The notes beneath the pieces are model-generated. The model worked only from the letters and a program-made list of their open reading frames with translations. It did not search any database and was not told where the DNA came from. Of a stretch of 17,385 nucleotides of DNA, positions 14,242-17,385 are shown piece by piece. A program made the position numbers and the translations under genes. Position 1 is the stretch's first letter, and every line of letters begins with the position of its first letter. This DNA is from Candidatus Fermentibacterota bacterium (GTDB lineage Bacteria; JAFGKV01). The stretch spans positions 1 to 17,385 of the forward strand of contig JAUXFG010000079.1 in assembly GCA_030620115.1 (NCBI GenBank), read 5' to 3'.

Positions 14242-17200
14242 ATGAAGGGTGGGGAAAGAATGAGGGTCGGAGATCTGGTGGGTATCAACCCGATCAAGAC
14301 GGTGATCCACCTGAAGGACTCCGACCAGGCCCCCGATGAGCTTGTCTCTAGCTTTGTGATTACCGATGAGGTGGAATTCGGGCTCAAGATCCTTCTTTCG
14401 CGCATGGCGCGTGGAGCGGGAGCCGGCCTCTTCGTCAAGGGGCACTATGGCACGGGCAAGTCCCATTTCCTTGCCTATCTTACCTTGCTTTTTCGGGGAC
14501 ATTCGGAAGCCTCTTCTCTCCTGCAGACCGCGCCGGAACTTATTCCCCTATGGCAGGAGCTGCCTCGCGTGGGCGTGGCCAGCGTCTCCCTGCTTGACTA
14601 TCAGGCCACCTTCTCGTTGGAGGAGATCGTCTGCGCCGGGTTGGCAAAGGAGTATGAGGTCATCTATCCAGGGCCCAACCGGCGTGAGTTCTTTTCCAGC
14701 ATCAAGGCGGCCCAGGAGAAGCGCGGGCAAGAGGGGCTGGTCATTATTCTCGATGAGCTTTCCGAGTTTCTCCGGGCCACTCCGTCAGGGCCCCCATTCA
14801 ACGAAGATCTGAGATTCCTCCAGTTCTTGGGCGAGGAGGCCTCCTCCTTCCCCCTCTGGATCCTGGCCTCGTTGCAGGAGGATATTGAGCATACGGGGCA
14901 TATTGCCACTGCGGTGTTCCTGAAAATCAAGGATCGCTATCCCCTCCGAGTCACGTTCGATATGCCCCATGTGCGCGAGCTGGTGGCCACACGGCTTGTG
15001 TACAAGAAAAGCGGCGCCGAGGAAGGCCTCCGCTCAGTATGGCAAGAGCTTTCCAGCGCCTTTCCCCGCGTTGGCTTTACCTACGATGAGTTCTTCCCGC
15101 TCTATCCTCTGCATCCAGCCACCATCGATTTCTTCGAAGAGCTCAAGTTCCTTCTCTCGCAGAAGAGGGGCGTGGTGGACTTCATCTACTACCGGCTCAA
15201 GGGCGATCCAGACCGAAACATCAGCCCCTTCCTGGATATGGAAGCCGCACGACTCCTTACCCCTGATTACATCTTTGATCACTTTCGATCGCGTCTTGCG
15301 GAGCTTCCCGAAGCTGCTGCGTATGTGGATCGTGTGTGGACCTACTTCAAGAAGGAAATCCCCCGTTTCTTTGATGATGAGGGTGACCGGGAGGTGACAC
15401 TTCGTGTCGTCAAGATACTGATTCTCAAGGCCCTCTCGTCGGGGGGAGGTCAACTCAGCGTCCGGGAGCTTGCCGAAGCGCTCCTCATACCCCATTCCCA
15501 GCTCGATCCGGAACTCAACTATTTCTATCTCAAGGACATCCTGGATACGATCTGGAAAAAGGGTGCCTTCGTGGTCAGAACGGAGGAAGGCGATGATCTC
15601 GAAGTCTCCTACTCGATCTCCCTCAAGGAGGATCTGAGTCTCCTTCTCGCGCGACGACTCAAGGCGTTGAGAAAGGATCTCAAAGACCCCGCCGACACCC
15701 TTTTTCGGGGAGCCCTTACCCTTGTCGCGCAACCTCATCTTCCGCTGGCGTCCCTCGGGCTCGAAGAGAAATGGACCATCACGTGGCAGAATACCTCACG
15801 AGAAGGACGGGTGAGACTGGGGCTTCTCTCAGAGCTTGATCCCGAGAAGATGGAAGAGGCCGCCAGGGTATTCGGGCAGACGGAAGCGGATTGGTTTCTT
15901 TTCGTGGGACACCCATATCATGTGCAAGACCAGAGAAGCCGCCTTATGGACACCCTTTTGCCTGCGGCGCGGACCAGGGATCTGAAGACGGTTCTGTTCT
16001 GGCTGCCGAAAGAGGTCCCATTGAACGAGCGGCTCCTGGAGATGGCGGCGCGCCTCGAATTGAAGCGAAGACTTGCCGCTGATCCGGATTCGAAGAGGGT
16101 CACCAAGCTTCTGGATGAACTGATCGTCGATGATCTGCCGCTCCTGCGTGAGTGGCTCAACGAAAGCTATTTCTCCGGAGAGGCGGTGAACCCCTTTGAG
16201 GAAGAGGCCGTGGACCTCTCGCGTTTTGGCCTCATCCCCTTTGAAAACCTTCTTACCGGAATCCTCGGGGCGCCTCTTGCGCGTGCCTTTCCGCGACATG
16301 CAGCTGTTGCACCCACGGCGAGAAGCGTGCTCACCACGGCTGTGGAGGAGGTGGTGGAGAAATTCCTGCGTCCCGGAGAACTGAGTCTCGAGCCGGGCCG
16401 GGGCTTCAACCTGCGCGTGGTCATCGAAGGGTATCTCAAACCATTGGGACTTGTGCATGGCTCCAGGCGAAGCTATCGGCTGAAGGTGGATCCGCAGAAG
16501 AATCAGCTTCTCGCGCATCTGCTGCAAGAGGTTGGACCTGAAGGCATCAACCGCGAGGCGCTCTACTGGCGCCTGAGAAAAGGCCCCTACGGGCTTGATC
16601 AGACCTCCAATCACATCCTCGTGCTTGCACTTGTGCTTTCAGGAGTGCTCATCCCTTTTTCACGGGAACGACGCGTCCCGCTGTCCCGGATCGGCTACCG
16701 TAGGATCTCGGGAATAGAGTTCTTGAAGCGCGGGAGACTCATCGCACACCGGCTCTCTGAGCGGCTCGCCGAGCTTGACTGGCTCGACAAGGGCTTCCGT
16801 CGCATGGATATCACGCTTGCTTCGCAAGAGAAGTTGTGGCGTCACCTGATCGAGGAAGCCTCCAGGCTGCGCGACATGACCGACAGGCTCCACACGTTTC
16901 TCCAGAGATACCATGACTTTGAAGTGCTCAAGGATCTGCCACTCGATCGTCTGCCCAAGGACCTCGAAGACGCGGGGCGTTTTTTGGAGCTTATCCAGGT
17001 CTCCAAACCGGCGATAGAAGGGCTGGAGACGTTCTTGGAAGGCGTGGTTCATCTTCCCTTCTGGAAGGACACGAGAGCCCGGATGATTCGATTTCTCGAT
17101 TTTTTTCAGAATGAGTTCGATCGATATCTTTTTTTGCGCAGCTACCTCGAAGAGGCCGGAAAGGTCCTTCCGCCGGGTACGCCGCACGAGCATGCGCGCG

Positions 17201-17385
17201 AGTTGTGGGAAGAGGCCGCGGGGTTCGCGCGTGACCCGTCTGCATTTTTTCAGCCGGACTTCTTGTCGAGCCTGAACCATACCTTCGAGCTTTTCCTCGC
17301 GAAATACACTGTGGTCTACTGTGAAGCGCATGACGAGGCGTTTGGCCTCGAGGTCTACGAAGACATGGCCGCCCTGCGGCAGACC
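14242..17385 (+). CDS. Large P-loop ATPase, PglY/BrxC (DUF6079)-like, truncated at window edge
   Basis: The frame is open for 1048 codons from the ATG at 14242 to the last base, so the C-terminus is missing. AAGGA overlapping the TPR stop is its ribosome binding site. MRVGDLVGINPIKTVIHLKD precedes Walker A GHYGTGKSHFLAYL (GHYGTGKS at 67-74). Walker B is LVIILDELSEFL (D171, E172), followed by LWILASLQE and YPLHPATIDFFEEL (288-301). Winged-helix-like segments follow near 386-460 and 745-815 (GPYGLDQTSNHILVLALVLSGVLIP), then a long helical region with FLAKYTVVYCEAHDEA. The KGHYGTGKSHFL motif, large size and PYGL winged helix are those I associate with PglY/BrxC ATPases of BREX anti-phage systems and DUF6079 relatives. 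The substrate is not known; DNA or nucleoprotein remodelling is an inference. A diverged DUF499-type ATPase is the main alternative. Confidence 0.75.
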   Translation, partial: MKGGERMRVGDLVGINPIKTVIHLKDSDQAPDELVSSFVITDEVEFGLKILLSRMARGAGAGLFVKGHYGTGKSHFLAYLTLLFRGHSEASSLLQTAPELIPLWQELPRVGVASVSLLDYQATFSLEEIVCAGLAKEYEVIYPGPNRREFFSSIKAAQEKRGQEGLVIILDELSEFLRATPSGPPFNEDLRFLQFLGEEASSFPLWILASLQEDIEHTGHIATAVFLKIKDRYPLRVTFDMPHVRELVATRLVYKKSGAEEGLRSVWQELSSAFPRVGFTYDEFFPLYPLHPATIDFFEELKFLLSQKRGVVDFIYYRLKGDPDRNISPFLDMEAARLLTPDYIFDHFRSRLAELPEAAAYVDRVWTYFKKEIPRFFDDEGDREVTLRVVKILILKALSSGGGQLSVRELAEALLIPHSQLDPELNYFYLKDILDTIWKKGAFVVRTEEGDDLEVSYSISLKEDLSLLLARRLKALRKDLKDPADTLFRGALTLVAQPHLPLASLGLEEKWTITWQNTSREGRVRLGLLSELDPEKMEEAARVFGQTEADWFLFVGHPYHVQDQRSRLMDTLLPAARTRDLKTVLFWLPKEVPLNERLLEMAARLELKRRLAADPDSKRVTKLLDELIVDDLPLLREWLNESYFSGEAVNPFEEEAVDLSRFGLIPFENLLTGILGAPLARAFPRHAAVAPTARSVLTTAVEEVVEKFLRPGELSLEPGRGFNLRVVIEGYLKPLGLVHGSRRSYRLKVDPQKNQLLAHLLQEVGPEGINREALYWRLRKGPYGLDQTSNHILVLALVLSGVLIPFSRERRVPLSRIGYRRISGIEFLKRGRLIAHRLSERLAELDWLDKGFRRMDITLASQEKLWRHLIEEASRLRDMTDRLHTFLQRYHDFEVLKDLPLDRLPKDLEDAGRFLELIQVSKPAIEGLETFLEGVVHLPFWKDTRARMIRFLDFFQNEFDRYLFLRSYLEEAGKVLPPGTPHEHARELWEEAAGFARDPSAFFQPDFLSSLNHTFELFLAKYTVVYCEAHDEAFGLEVYEDMAALRQT

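Noticed and set aside
15034-17331. Three long minus-strand frames (15034-15738, 15829-16614, 16660-17331)
   Set aside because: All lie opposite the continuous ATPase frame, which has clear P-loop motifs; they have no recognisable domains or start signals.

Overview
The window comes from the chromosome of a Gram-negative bacterium of moderate-to-high GC. Signs of this are two lipoprotein-type signal peptides, a DNA polymerase III chi-like protein, a large secreted DUF3857/transglutaminase protein and a PAS/GAF/HD-GYP signalling protein. Short dispersed repeats and large unassigned proteins suggest an under-described lineage, perhaps an FCB-type candidate phylum. That placement is a low-confidence inference, and no taxonomic marker gene is present.

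Layout. Positions 1-272 are non-coding and repeat-rich: a stem-loop, a 58-bp sequence present twice, and an inverted pair that ends at the stop codon of the first gene. From 273 to 2464 (minus strand) a putative lipoprotein with two related domains precedes a GT4 glycosyltransferase. An array of nine 8-nt units fills most of the divergent gap before holC (2641-3081, plus strand). A multi-spanning membrane protein gene (3227-4726, plus) is interrupted by two opposite frameshifts. It meets a lipoprotein-type alkaline-phosphatase-superfamily gene (4727-6250/6301, minus) stop codon to stop codon. Upstream of that gene is a cytoplasmic PAS-PAS-GAF-PAS-HD-GYP protein (6324-8648, minus), predicted to degrade cyclic di-GMP.

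A 568-nt divergent gap (8649-9216) carries the same octamer repeat and the same GAGAARTCCGGG element seen at the left end. Three plus-strand genes follow and may form one transcription unit: a 1323-aa exported protein made of two DUF3857-transglutaminase halves, a 328-aa TPR protein, and a large P-loop ATPase resembling the PglY/BrxC (DUF6079-like) anti-phage ATPases. The ATPase runs off the right edge after 1048 residues.

The most interesting points are these. The second half of the exported transglutaminase protein appears to have lost all three catalytic residues. The BREX-type ATPase lies 11 nt behind a TPR gene and could be the start of a defence locus continuing to the right. Three repeat families share the intergenic regions. 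No tRNA, rRNA, CRISPR array, transposase or recognisable riboswitch was seen.
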